A stretch of 9,090 nt of DNA, from assembly GCA_020627525.1 (NCBI GenBank), contig JAHDGP010000164.1, positions 1 through 9,090 of the forward strand, in the 5' to 3' direction. Shown here piece by piece: positions 1-6,344 of this stretch. Origin of the DNA: Bacteroidota bacterium. GTDB taxonomy: Bacteria > Bacteroidota > Bacteroidia > Chitinophagales > UBA2359. Under the pieces are notes generated by a model. That model was not told the DNA's origin. It saw nothing but the letters and a program-made list of their open reading frames with translations, and searched no databases. Positions within the stretch are counted from its first letter, which is position 1. Each line of letters begins with the position of its first letter. Made by a program: the position numbers and the translations under genes.

Positions 1-1
1 A

Positions 2-142
2 TTTAATGAAGAATACAGAAACCGAAAGTTCTTACACAAACGAAAATAATAAACAATTAATAGTTTTGAGGTTTTTGATGCTCTTCAAAAATTTCAAAAC
101 TACTTTGATGTTTACCAATGGCTTAAGAATAATTTAATCTGA
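2..142 (+). other. Possible broken 3' end of an upstream coding sequence
   Basis: No intact gene can be read here, but the sequence looks partly coding. From position 6 one frame reads on as a polar peptide (MKNTETESSYTNENNKQ) to a stop at 135-137. From about position 53 the neighbouring frame gives a more protein-like stretch, including FEVFDALQKF and YFDVYQWLKNNLI, which ends at TGA 140-142. Joining the two needs a one-base shift near 55-62. A third reading is that a gene simply ends at the TAA at 47-49 with a basic tail (FRNRK-like, HKRK). I do not recognise the product; a decayed transposase or other gene tail is a guess. The start of the window cuts off whatever lies upstream. Confidence 0.2.
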
Positions 143-147
143 TCCCT

Positions 148-155
148 TACTTTTG
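148..155 (+). promoter_or_regulatory. Possible -7 box of the acetyltransferase promoter
   Basis: TACTTTTG fits the Bacteroidota -7 consensus TAnnTTTG exactly and lies 43 nt before the ATG at 199, which would give a leader of about 35-40 nt. No TTG or TTTG is found at the expected 19-21 nt upstream, so only half of the promoter is supported. Confidence 0.3.
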
Positions 156-198
156 ACTTGAATAATATGTTCCTAACCTTCCCAATCCCCAAAAAGCA

Positions 199-1173
199 AT
201 GATAAAATACTTCAATTACCCAAACGCAACCAACAGCGATTGGAAAAAGTTATACAAATTTGTATTGGATGCAAAACAAACATCCTCTTCTGATAAAAAA
301 GTTGAATTTGAGGTTTGGAAAAAACGTTGGCTTTCTATTTGTAAAAGGAGGCCATATTCTTCAGTCTATTTACTATTTGACAAGAACAAAATAATAGCTA
401 CTATTAATGCAATCGTAAAAAACCCTGGTGAAAAATCAGAAGTACTGTTGATCATTTATAACTGCAAAGATTTTGATGTTTTGGAAAAATATCAACAACA
501 GTTGTTGATACATCTAAATCATTTATCAAAAACTTTCAAAAGTTCTACTTTAACTGCTCGTCATACTATTATTGATAAAATTGCAAAACAAGCCAACTTT
601 ACTGTATCAAACCAATTGATATTTTTCGATCTTGATCTCAAAAAGTATAAACCAAATAAAAAACTATTATCCAAAGGTGCAAAATCCATCAAACAGGGGA
701 AACTCAAGTTCCGCTTTGTTTCTTCTGCTTCTATCGAGGAATACAGTAAAATAGCGAAACTCTTTACGACATTGTTGAATGATATACAATGTGCCAACAA
801 AAGTCGACATTATTTGGTTACGGCAAATGACTTATTAGCTAATGAAAAGAATATTCTTTCAAAAACACTTTATCTTTTTCTATTTGATGAAAAAGACAAT
901 TTTATTGGTATGTCCGTTGTCTCATATCCTAGAAAAAAACCAGTAATTGTAAATCAGTATATGACGGGCGTTTTAAAAAAATACAGAAAACAAGGTCTAT
1001 CAACTTGGTTGAAAATTAAAATGTATGAAAAGCTAAAATCAGAATTACCCAAGATAACCAATATTAAAACTGATTGTTATTCAAAAAACCTTGGAATCAT
1101 CCGCATAAACAAGTCTCTTGGTTTCGATACCGTAAAATCCGAATTAGAGTATATTTATAAAAATGACAATTGA
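199..1173 (+). CDS. GNAT-family N-acetyltransferase, probably two GNAT folds
   Basis: This is a 324-residue, lysine-rich, cytoplasmic protein with no signal peptide. The C-terminal half has the GNAT layout: a strand pair around residues 225-250 (YLFLFDEKDNFIGMSVVS), then the acetyl-CoA pyrophosphate loop (motif A) at 258-271 with the core R263-K-Q-G-L-S268, which corresponds to the family pattern Q/R-x-x-G-x-G/A with serine in the last position. Motif B follows at 297-309, with N304 and the typical LGF at 307-309. The N-terminal half (about 1-155) also alternates strands and helices like a GNAT fold but lacks a recognisable CoA loop, as in the degenerate half of tandem-GNAT proteins of the mycothiol-synthase type. 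The family transfers an acetyl group from acetyl-CoA to an amine; the substrate here cannot be read from the sequence. ATG 199 follows an A-rich leader, without a Shine-Dalgarno site, as is usual in this phylum. It has its own leader and a 242-nt gap after it, so it is probably monocistronic. I saw no clear promoter or terminator in that gap. Confidence 0.8.
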   Translation: MIKYFNYPNATNSDWKKLYKFVLDAKQTSSSDKKVEFEVWKKRWLSICKRRPYSSVYLLFDKNKIIATINAIVKNPGEKSEVLLIIYNCKDFDVLEKYQQQLLIHLNHLSKTFKSSTLTARHTIIDKIAKQANFTVSNQLIFFDLDLKKYKPNKKLLSKGAKSIKQGKLKFRFVSSASIEEYSKIAKLFTTLLNDIQCANKSRHYLVTANDLLANEKNILSKTLYLFLFDEKDNFIGMSVVSYPRKKPVIVNQYMTGVLKKYRKQGLSTWLKIKMYEKLKSELPKITNIKTDCYSKNLGIIRINKSLGFDTVKSELEYIYKNDN

Positions 1174-1415
1174 TAGAACCCAATTTACTGGTGTTTTTAA
1201 CTTTCTAATTTTCCAATCTTGACTTTTTTTCATAAATTCACGTTGTAAGTAACAAGAAGAATAAGAGACCTTTTGACTCGCATTCTTCCAATTACAATTA
1301 TTGTAGATTTTCAAATAGAGTAAACCAAGCAGTACTCTTTTTGTCTAAGTATCGTTTAAATCCTGTATGGGATAAATTTCTATTATCAATAATTTTGATT
1401 TATAAAATGTTAAAA

Positions 1416-1850
1416 ATGAAAAATATTAAATTCGGTGTTTTGCTATTGTTGACTCTTACAACAATTGGACTTTCAGCTCAAACAGCAGATGTAGTTGGAA
1501 AATGGGTAACAATAGATGATGATGGTACAACCAAAAAATCAATGGTTGAAATTTTTGAGAAAGATGGTGAAGTTTATGGAAAAGTACTTGAGCTGTACAA
1601 CCCTTCAGTGGAGAACCCTAAATGCGTAGATTGCAAAGGTGATAGAAAAGATCAACTAATAACGGGTATGGAAGTTATCCGCAATATGAAACCCAAAGGG
1701 GATGGCAAAACAATGGCAGAAGGAACCATTATTGATCCAGAAAACGGAAAAGAATACAAATGCACGATGTGGAGAGAGGGCAATGAACTAAAAGTTCGTG
1801 GTTGGATTGGATTTTTATACCGTACCCAAACTTGGAAACTGGCAAACTAA
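1416..1850 (+). CDS. Secreted DUF2147 family protein
   Basis: This is a 144-residue exported protein of the DUF2147 family, whose usual length is about 140 residues. Residues 1-21 form a Sec signal peptide (MKNIKFGVLLLLTLTTIGLS, cut near LSA-Q). The mature part shows the family marks in order: G28-K-W30 opening a lipocalin-like strand, an E-V-Y-G-K segment, the paired cysteines C70 and C73 in NPKCVDC, DPENGKEYKC from D107 to C116, and the closing RGWIG with R136-T-Q-T-W140. Members usually have GRTQTW; here the glycine is replaced by tyrosine. The family has no established biochemical role; a small beta-barrel in the periplasm or on the outer membrane is the likely form. ATG 1416 is chosen because the signal peptide starts there. 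ATG 1407 and TTG 1341 are in frame upstream but would put extra hydrophobic residues before a complete signal peptide. The next gene starts 28 nt after the stop, so the two are likely co-transcribed. Confidence 0.88.
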   Translation: MKNIKFGVLLLLTLTTIGLSAQTADVVGKWVTIDDDGTTKKSMVEIFEKDGEVYGKVLELYNPSVENPKCVDCKGDRKDQLITGMEVIRNMKPKGDGKTMAEGTIIDPENGKEYKCTMWREGNELKVRGWIGFLYRTQTWKLAN

Positions 1851-1878
1851 TTGCAATAAAAATTTAGATTCTTTTCCT

Positions 1879-2256
1879 ATGACCAATACACTTGGAAAAC
1901 AAGATTTAGCGAAGTTTATTATTGTTGGAGATCGTGTTCTAATCAAACCCAAAAAAGTAAACTCAAAAACGAACAGCGGTTTATTTTTACCTCCTGGTGT
2001 AAAAGAAAAAGAAAGCATCCATCAAGGTTATGTTCTGAAAGTTGGTCCAGGCTATGCCGTTCCATCTTTTTCAGAAGACGATTTTTGGAAAGAAAACAAA
2101 GAAGCAAAATATGTCCCTCTCCAAGCAAGTGAGGGGGACCTTGCTGTTTACTTACAAAGTAGTACTCATGAAATTCATTTTAATAATGAAAAATACCTGA
2201 TCATTCCCCACTCCGCTATTCTTCTCCTGATTCGAGATGAAGATCTGTTTACTTAG
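1879..2256 (+). CDS. GroES-like co-chaperonin family protein with insertion
   Basis: This is a 125-residue GroES-fold protein. It opens with the family strand IIVGDRVLIKP (14-24), then a mobile-loop region (about 27-49) with TNSGLFLPP, then the strand QGYVLKVGPG (49-58). GroES normally continues directly into its second half, but here about 20 charged and aromatic residues (59-79, including DDFWKENKE) are inserted. The second half resumes with VPLQASEGDLAVYL (79-92) and closes with EKYLIIPHSAILLLIRDE (104-121), where canonical GroES ends in a short ILA strand. Such longer paralogues occur in Bacteroidota alongside the true GroES. The window shows no groEL partner, so this is probably not the housekeeping co-chaperonin. 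Whether it can cap GroEL is unknown. The loop lacks the usual IVL tripeptide and has LFL at that place. ATG 1879 is preferred to GTG 1798, which would overlap the upstream gene and add residues unlike the family. It likely shares a transcript with the DUF2147 gene 28 nt upstream. Confidence 0.82.
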   Translation: MTNTLGKQDLAKFIIVGDRVLIKPKKVNSKTNSGLFLPPGVKEKESIHQGYVLKVGPGYAVPSFSEDDFWKENKEAKYVPLQASEGDLAVYLQSSTHEIHFNNEKYLIIPHSAILLLIRDEDLFT

Positions 2257-2344
2257 TTTCTAACTCTCCACCATTCTTTTAAAAAAGAAGCAACTATCTC
2301 AATTCAACAATTAGATAAAGATTAAACAATATCCTATCAAATTG

Positions 2345-2392
2345 ATGCAATATTTTTGTAAAACTTCATTTTTTGTAAAAAAATATTTGCAT
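2345..2392. repeat. Imperfect inverted repeat with internal direct repeat
   Basis: ATGCAATATTTTT (2345-2357) is repeated in inverted form as AAAAATATTTGCAT (2379-2392), giving 13 pairs with a single-T bulge. Inside and across it, TTTTTGTAAAA occurs twice in direct orientation (2353-2363 and 2370-2380). The right arm contains the -33 TTTG of the promoter at 2386-2418, so the repeat could be an operator, the terminator of the upstream GroES-like gene, or the edge of a dispersed repeat. Confidence 0.55.
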
Positions 2393-2500
2393 GTAATAAC
2401 AATTATAATTTACTTTTGTTGTGAATGCGGCAACGCCGCCCCACCAGCTTTGAGCTTTTCCTTGTTTGCTTTCTGCTAAATGCGTGAATCTCACAAACAA
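2366..2500 (-). other. Minus-strand mini reading frame through the GC-rich island
   Basis: On the minus strand a frame of 44 codons runs from a TTG (2498-2500) to TGA (2366-2368), closed upstream by TAA at 2510-2512. Its middle reads like real protein (RFTHLAESKQGKAQSWWGG), with two adjacent tryptophans. It has no ATG start, no signal peptide and no recognisable domain, and it covers the promoter and hairpins described on the + strand. I treat it as either a fragment of a decayed gene or a chance frame inside a conserved DNA element, not as an established gene. Confidence 0.15.
2386..2418 (+). promoter_or_regulatory. Bacteroidota-type promoter
   Basis: TTTG at 2386-2389 and TACTTTTG at 2411-2418 match the -33 (TTTG) and -7 (TAnnTTTG) boxes of the Bacteroidota primary sigma factor exactly, with a 21-nt spacer. 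Transcription would begin near 2423-2426, directly before the GC-rich hairpin at 2427. It points toward the T9SS gene at 2781, giving a leader of about 355 nt, or it may drive a short untranslated RNA. Confidence 0.55.
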
Positions 2501-2511
2501 GTTTCCTTTTT
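2425..2511 (+). ncRNA. Candidate structured RNA or structured leader
   Basis: Just after a promoter comes a GC-rich island in very AT-rich surroundings. It can fold into GCGGC (2427-2431) with GCCGC (2435-2439) over a 3-nt loop, AGCT (2446-2449) with AGCT (2453-2456) over TTG, and CTTGTTTG (2461-2468) with CAAACAAG (2494-2501) over 25 nt. A T-rich stretch (TTTCCTTTTT, 2502-2511) follows, like a loose terminator. The RNA would be about 85 nt. It resembles no RNA family I recognise. The alternatives are a dispersed DNA repeat, or part of the long leader of the gene at 2781. Confidence 0.35.
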
Positions 2512-2521
2512 AGTTATGCTT

Positions 2522-2542
2522 TCAGTATTACATTAATACTGA
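2522..2542. repeat. Perfect 9-bp hairpin
   Basis: TCAGTATTA (2522-2530) and TAATACTGA (2534-2542) are perfect inverted copies around CAT. The sequence TATTGTTTT follows, so it could work as a weak terminator for an RNA begun at about 2425, or as an operator. Confidence 0.5.
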
Positions 2543-2602
2543 TATTGTTTTAATCGTTCTTCATTAGAATGTTTTACAATCAACTTTGAAACAACTGTTT
2601 TT

Positions 2603-2620
2603 AGAATTATTTATAATTCT
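2603..2620. repeat. 18-nt palindrome AGAATTAT/ATAATTCT
   Basis: AGAATTAT and ATAATTCT face each other across TT. The 2-nt spacer suits a dimeric DNA-binding site better than an RNA hairpin. It lies 160 nt before the start codon at 2781. In such AT-rich sequence a chance origin is possible. Confidence 0.3.
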
Positions 2621-2780
2621 GATTTTTCTTGTGTCAGTGCCACAAATTAACGTCCAAGAAAAAATCATTTTTAAAATTCTTCTTTTACAGTAATGTACAA
2701 ATTCGATTGATGTCATCTCTATTGATATTACGAAGGAGTATATTCATTTACCATATATTACACACTATCAAATTTTTAAA

Positions 2781-5700
2781 ATGCAAAAAAGAAATACCTA
2801 TATATTCCAGTTTATTTTCATTAGCTGCTTGTTTTTGATGAACAGTTTGAACGCAATGGCACAAGACTGTTCAGTTGGTCTTGACCCAGAATGTCCTTTA
2901 ACCTTTGAAGTATGTCCTGGCGAGGAGTTTAAAATGACGCAGACCTCTGTTCCTCCACCTCCACAGTCTCCACCTGGAGGACCTGGTTCTCCCCCTCCAT
3001 CCATTTATGATTATTACAATTTTAGCTATGATATTTATCAAGATGGCGTAAAAGTTTGTGACAATTGCCACAACAAATCATTCAGCGTTTATACCAATAC
3101 TTTATATTCGGTTGATTACTATTTCAATGGCACTTCCACTATTTACTATGTACTTATAGAAATAAAAGAATGCGATACAACGGTTGACTTACAAGCAGAA
3201 TATATGTACCCTTCCAGTTTATATGCTGAGGGAGATCAATCAATTTTAGTTGGATTTAAAAACAATGGTCCTGGTTATTTAGAAAATACAGATATTGTAT
3301 TTGAAGTCAATGGTGTTGTACAAAACACCCACAATTATACGGGTCCTTCTGTCGCTCCAGAAAATATTTTAAACGCCGAAATTGCTACCTATTATTTTGA
3401 AACAAACACACCTTACACAATCAGAGCTTGGACTACTGCTCCAAATGACTCTATTGATACAAATACAGCAAATGATACATTAACAAGGGTTCTACAACCC
3501 ATCTTTGCCGAATATGATTTAGACCTGCGTTCTTTCACTGCTCCTACCCTTCCAATTCAAACAGCAAATGACAAACCAGTTGTTGTTCATATTAATAACT
3601 ACAGCAATGCTGAGTTAAATAGTTATGAAATTCATTGGTCGGTAAATGGCATTTTACAAAGCCCTCACACTGTTACAAACCCAAGCCCTGACCCTCAAGA
3701 CGGTCAATATTACATTGAAATTGGAACTTATGATTTTGATGTAAATGAAGATTATGAGCTAAAAGCTTGGACTGTTTTGCCAGGAAACTTGATTGATCAA
3801 AATCCAAACAATGATACAATTACTTTAGAATATTTTGCTGATGCATACAATTATTATTTAGCAGATCGAATATATACTGCTTGTCCAAATGATACTATAA
3901 AATTAACCGATAACATATTTCCAGATTTTGACTTTAGTTGCCATTACTGCGACTTTAGTGCTTCACTTCAATGGATTGTAAATGGCGTGGTAGTCGATGA
4001 AAAATTTTATGATAATATTTCTGATTATTGTCTTGAAGTATGTACCAATACTTTCATTGAGAGTTTCGAAACAACCTACACTACCAATTCATTGGTAACC
4101 TTACAAGGTACTTTCTTTTCAGATTGCGTTTCAGTAATTGGTTGTAATCAAGGTCCAATAGGTCCACAACCACCCCTTAGTTCAAACATAAATGCAACTT
4201 TTGGAATCATAATGAACGGTTGTGATGATGGAAATGTAGAACCTCCTGTTACTGGAACTCCCGATTGTTCTAAAAATACAGGAACAATCTATTTTGAAAA
4301 TTGCAACAACCAACAGTACTTCTTAATTGAAATGGAAGATGGCACTATTTACGATCCATACTATGGTGAAGGAATTGAATTCGATCATAACGACGGACAA
4401 AAAGTAAACTTTGATTTTGTGTCAGCACCATTTGCTTCGTCTTGTACTACTGTAGATCAAACCATTATAATTACTTGTATAGAAGAAGCTTCGCCAACAA
4501 ATGAAATCTCATTATTCACTAATCTACCTTGGATAAATAATATAGTAGACACAGATAATTGCACAGGTCAATCAATTGAATATTATGACAAAGGTGGTTA
4601 TGCATTTGTATATATAAATTTAGGTAACGGAAATGCCCAAATGTTTTTGAATGACGGAACATTGTACTGTACAGATGGAACCAACTTCTCTTGTAGGGAA
4701 GCATATGGCTTAAGCAATCCTGATTTTACTTGGGAATGTGATGATACAATAACACCACCAAACCCTCCCGTTGAAAACGACCCGCTTTTTGATACTTACC
4801 CTTGGTTAAACAACATAGTAGACCAAAACGATTGCGAAGGAACGACAATTGAAGAGTTCGATTTAGGAAGCTATGCATTTATTCTCGTAACTACTGCTAC
4901 TGAAACAACTTTGTATTTTGAAGATGGCACCTTCTACTGTAAAGATGGAATCAATTTAGATTGTGCAACTGGATATGGTTTAGTCACGCCAACCGCTTCT
5001 TGGACTTGCGGACAAATAACCCCTCCTGAAGAGAGTGGATATTGTGGGTATGAAAACATCACCGATTTACCGTGGATACAAACGCTATTAGATCAAGAAG
5101 CCTTTTATTCTACAATAAACATACATAAATACAATGGAAAAACCCTGTTTGGATTTGTTAGCATCGCTCCTGATGCGGGCACATTCTTCTACAATTGTGA
5201 TGGTTCCTTGCTGTGCGTTCTTTCAGGTCCATTGCCACCAACAGGAGTTTCATTTTGTTTTGATATCGTAACAAGTGAAGTAATTGAAACCATAAACATT
5301 GACGATCTTATTGAAGAAAATGAAAACGAAATTTTCACAAGTTATTCTTGGCTAAATGATATTGTGGATCAAGCAAATTGTGATGGCACAACGGTATCGG
5401 AATACGATTTAGGTCCTTATGCATTTGTATTTATACAAACAACTGAAAGCGGCACCTTGTATTATGAAGATGGCACTCCTTATTGCTCTAATTCAGAAAA
5501 TCTTGATTGTTTGATTGCTTATGGATTAACCAACCCAACAGAAACTTGGGCTTGTGGGGGCACGACTCCAAACCCACCGAACCCTCCGAGTCCAACGAAT
5601 GAGCTTTTCGAAGAATATTTATGGTTAAATGATTTGGTGAATATCAGCGATTGCGACGGAACGAACGTATACGAATACGATCTAGGTCCTTATGCATTTA

Positions 5701-6164
5701 TTCTTATCACAACAGATTTAAATACAATATTATACTTTGAAGATGGTACTTTATATTGTAAAAATTCGGACGTATTGGATTGTGCAACTGCTTACGGTTT
5801 AGGTACTCCAACAAATAGCTGGACTTGTGGACAAGATCGTCCTACCAAAGATGAAGCTGAGCTTGAGGAGCTTGAAGACGAAAATAATTTTGCCAATAAA
5901 ATACCTGTTGAGATGGTTCCAAATTGGAACATTTTCCCGAACCCTTCAAGTGGCAGTTTTTCAATTGAGTTAAATGGAAATGCGGACGATATAAAATCCA
6001 TAAGCATTTTCAATATTCAAGGACAATCTATTGAGGAAAGGTATGTAGAAAACACCAATGAAGTTATTCAATTTCATTTAAATAATTTAGAAACAGGCAT
6101 CTATTTCGTAAACCTGCAATATGGCACAAAGACCGTTACTAAAAAATTGATGATTAGAAATTAA
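2781..6164 (+). CDS. Large T9SS-secreted protein with CARDB-like domains and four-cysteine repeats
   Basis: This 1127-residue protein has a Sec signal peptide at 1-27 (cut near AMA-Q). Next are a proline-rich tract at 58-73 and two CARDB-like beta-sandwich domains, about 135-240 and 245-350, each with an x-V-N-G-V/I strand and ending at an N-D-T (ND 231-232 and 344-345). A cysteine-rich region at 350-573 holds a separate module (about 498-568: GTIYFENC to IIITC). Five repeats follow, at about 579-653, 669-744, 760-830 (divergent), 852-926 and 943-1017, joined by proline-rich or acidic linkers. An acidic linker (DEAELEELEDEN) then leads to a type A T9SS sorting domain at 1048-1127, with IFPNPSSG, FNIQG and GIYFVNL. 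The family knowledge is that such domains direct passage across the outer membrane and are cut off. No enzyme motif is visible, so an adhesion or matrix role is inferred. ATG 2781 sits at the signal peptide start after an A-rich leader. It is separated from the next T9SS gene by a long hairpin and a promoter. Confidence 0.85.
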   Translation: MQKRNTYIFQFIFISCLFLMNSLNAMAQDCSVGLDPECPLTFEVCPGEEFKMTQTSVPPPPQSPPGGPGSPPPSIYDYYNFSYDIYQDGVKVCDNCHNKSFSVYTNTLYSVDYYFNGTSTIYYVLIEIKECDTTVDLQAEYMYPSSLYAEGDQSILVGFKNNGPGYLENTDIVFEVNGVVQNTHNYTGPSVAPENILNAEIATYYFETNTPYTIRAWTTAPNDSIDTNTANDTLTRVLQPIFAEYDLDLRSFTAPTLPIQTANDKPVVVHINNYSNAELNSYEIHWSVNGILQSPHTVTNPSPDPQDGQYYIEIGTYDFDVNEDYELKAWTVLPGNLIDQNPNNDTITLEYFADAYNYYLADRIYTACPNDTIKLTDNIFPDFDFSCHYCDFSASLQWIVNGVVVDEKFYDNISDYCLEVCTNTFIESFETTYTTNSLVTLQGTFFSDCVSVIGCNQGPIGPQPPLSSNINATFGIIMNGCDDGNVEPPVTGTPDCSKNTGTIYFENCNNQQYFLIEMEDGTIYDPYYGEGIEFDHNDGQKVNFDFVSAPFASSCTTVDQTIIITCIEEASPTNEISLFTNLPWINNIVDTDNCTGQSIEYYDKGGYAFVYINLGNGNAQMFLNDGTLYCTDGTNFSCREAYGLSNPDFTWECDDTITPPNPPVENDPLFDTYPWLNNIVDQNDCEGTTIEEFDLGSYAFILVTTATETTLYFEDGTFYCKDGINLDCATGYGLVTPTASWTCGQITPPEESGYCGYENITDLPWIQTLLDQEAFYSTINIHKYNGKTLFGFVSIAPDAGTFFYNCDGSLLCVLSGPLPPTGVSFCFDIVTSEVIETINIDDLIEENENEIFTSYSWLNDIVDQANCDGTTVSEYDLGPYAFVFIQTTESGTLYYEDGTPYCSNSENLDCLIAYGLTNPTETWACGGTTPNPPNPPSPTNELFEEYLWLNDLVNISDCDGTNVYEYDLGPYAFILITTDLNTILYFEDGTLYCKNSDVLDCATAYGLGTPTNSWTCGQDRPTKDEAELEELEDENNFANKIPVEMVPNWNIFPNPSSGSFSIELNGNADDIKSISIFNIQGQSIEERYVENTNEVIQFHLNNLETGIYFVNLQYGTKTVTKKLMIRN
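4515..5831 (+). repeat. Coding repeats: five four-cysteine modules of about 75 residues
   Basis: Within the 1127-residue protein a module recurs. It runs from P/S/L-W-[IL]-N-[ND]-[IL]-V, through a C-x-G and D-[LK]-G-x-Y-A-F strand, a [ED/ND]-D-G-T-x-Y-C turn, an [DS]-C, and [AG]-Y-G-L-x-x-P, to a closing W-x-C. The anchor tryptophans are W584, W675, W857 and W948, and the closing ones W651, W741, W923 and W1014. Each of the four canonical copies has exactly four cysteines at matching places, suggesting two disulphides per module outside the cell. The third copy (W765) keeps only the start and has a different cysteine pattern. Copies 2 and 5 share LDCAT-x-YGL and SWTCGQ, and copies 4 and 5 share EYDLGPYAF, so the array seems to have grown by internal duplication. 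Confidence 0.8.
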
Positions 6165-6195
6165 TTTTTTAAGCACTTGTACATAAGTAATCAAG

Positions 6196-6309
6196 TAAGT
6201 AGGTAAGCATAAATGTCCGTCACTTTTGATCTAGGGTATTTTTTTCGACGAAGTAGATTGGAAAAAGAACCCATCAAAAGTGTGTCGATTATTTATGTTT
6301 ACCTACTTA
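6196..6309 (+). repeat. 114-nt long imperfect hairpin element
   Basis: TAAGTAGGTAAGCATAAAT (6196-6214) pairs with 6291-6309 over 19 positions, 18 Watson-Crick and one G-U when read as + strand RNA. Further in, CACTTTTGAT (6221-6230) pairs perfectly with ATCAAAAGTG (6273-6282), GGGT (6234-6237) with ACCC (6269-6272), and a T run (6239-6246) with an A run (6260-6267), leaving a 13-nt loop at 6247-6259. It begins 31 nt after the stop of the upstream T9SS gene. It has no T tract directly after its base, so it is not a standard terminator. It could be a miniature inverted-repeat element, a REP-like repeat or an mRNA 3'-end stabiliser. Confidence 0.8.
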
Positions 6310-6315
6310 AATCAG

Positions 6316-6327
6316 TGTAATATTACA
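6316..6327. promoter_or_regulatory. Perfect 12-bp palindrome, candidate operator
   Basis: TGTAATATTACA equals its own reverse complement. It ends 17 nt before the TTG box of the promoter at 6345-6376, where an activator would usually bind. No regulator gene is nearby to match it with, and the site is AT-rich. Confidence 0.35.
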
Positions 6328-6344
6328 ACAGGATACAGTTAGTA

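Larger units (their letters stand above)
2257..2780. other. Gene-free region rich in inverted repeats
   Basis: These 524 nt hold no convincing protein gene. They carry, in order, an imperfect inverted repeat (2345-2392), a near-consensus Bacteroidota promoter (2386-2418), a GC-rich structured island (2427-2501), a perfect 9-bp hairpin (2522-2542) and an 18-nt palindrome (2603-2620). From 2621 to 2780 the sequence is plain AT-rich leader with no clear promoter. An AAGGAG at 2733-2738 is too far (43 nt) from the ATG at 2781 to serve as a ribosome binding site and has no start codon after it. Confidence 0.7.

Noticed and set aside
561..800. 79-codon minus-strand frame
   Set aside because: It is antisense to the acetyltransferase gene, which has clear family motifs across the same region.
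1341..1415. Longer start (TTG 1341 or ATG 1407) for the DUF2147 gene
   Set aside because: The extra residues precede a complete signal peptide that begins at ATG 1416, and the protein from there has the normal family length.
1798..1878. GTG start of the GroES-like gene overlapping the DUF2147 gene
   Set aside because: The 27 added residues are out-of-frame sequence of the upstream gene and do not resemble the GroES family; ATG 1879 gives the expected N-terminus.
2274..2289. TTCTTTT / AAAAGAA inverted repeat as terminator of the GroES-like gene
   Set aside because: The stem is only A-T pairs with few G-C, the loop is 2 nt and no T run follows, so it is expected by chance in this AT-rich sequence.
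2629..2838. 69-codon + strand frame before the first T9SS gene
   Set aside because: It starts at GTG, has low-complexity hydrophobic-lysine content, overlaps the signal peptide of the real gene in another frame and has no recognisable domain.
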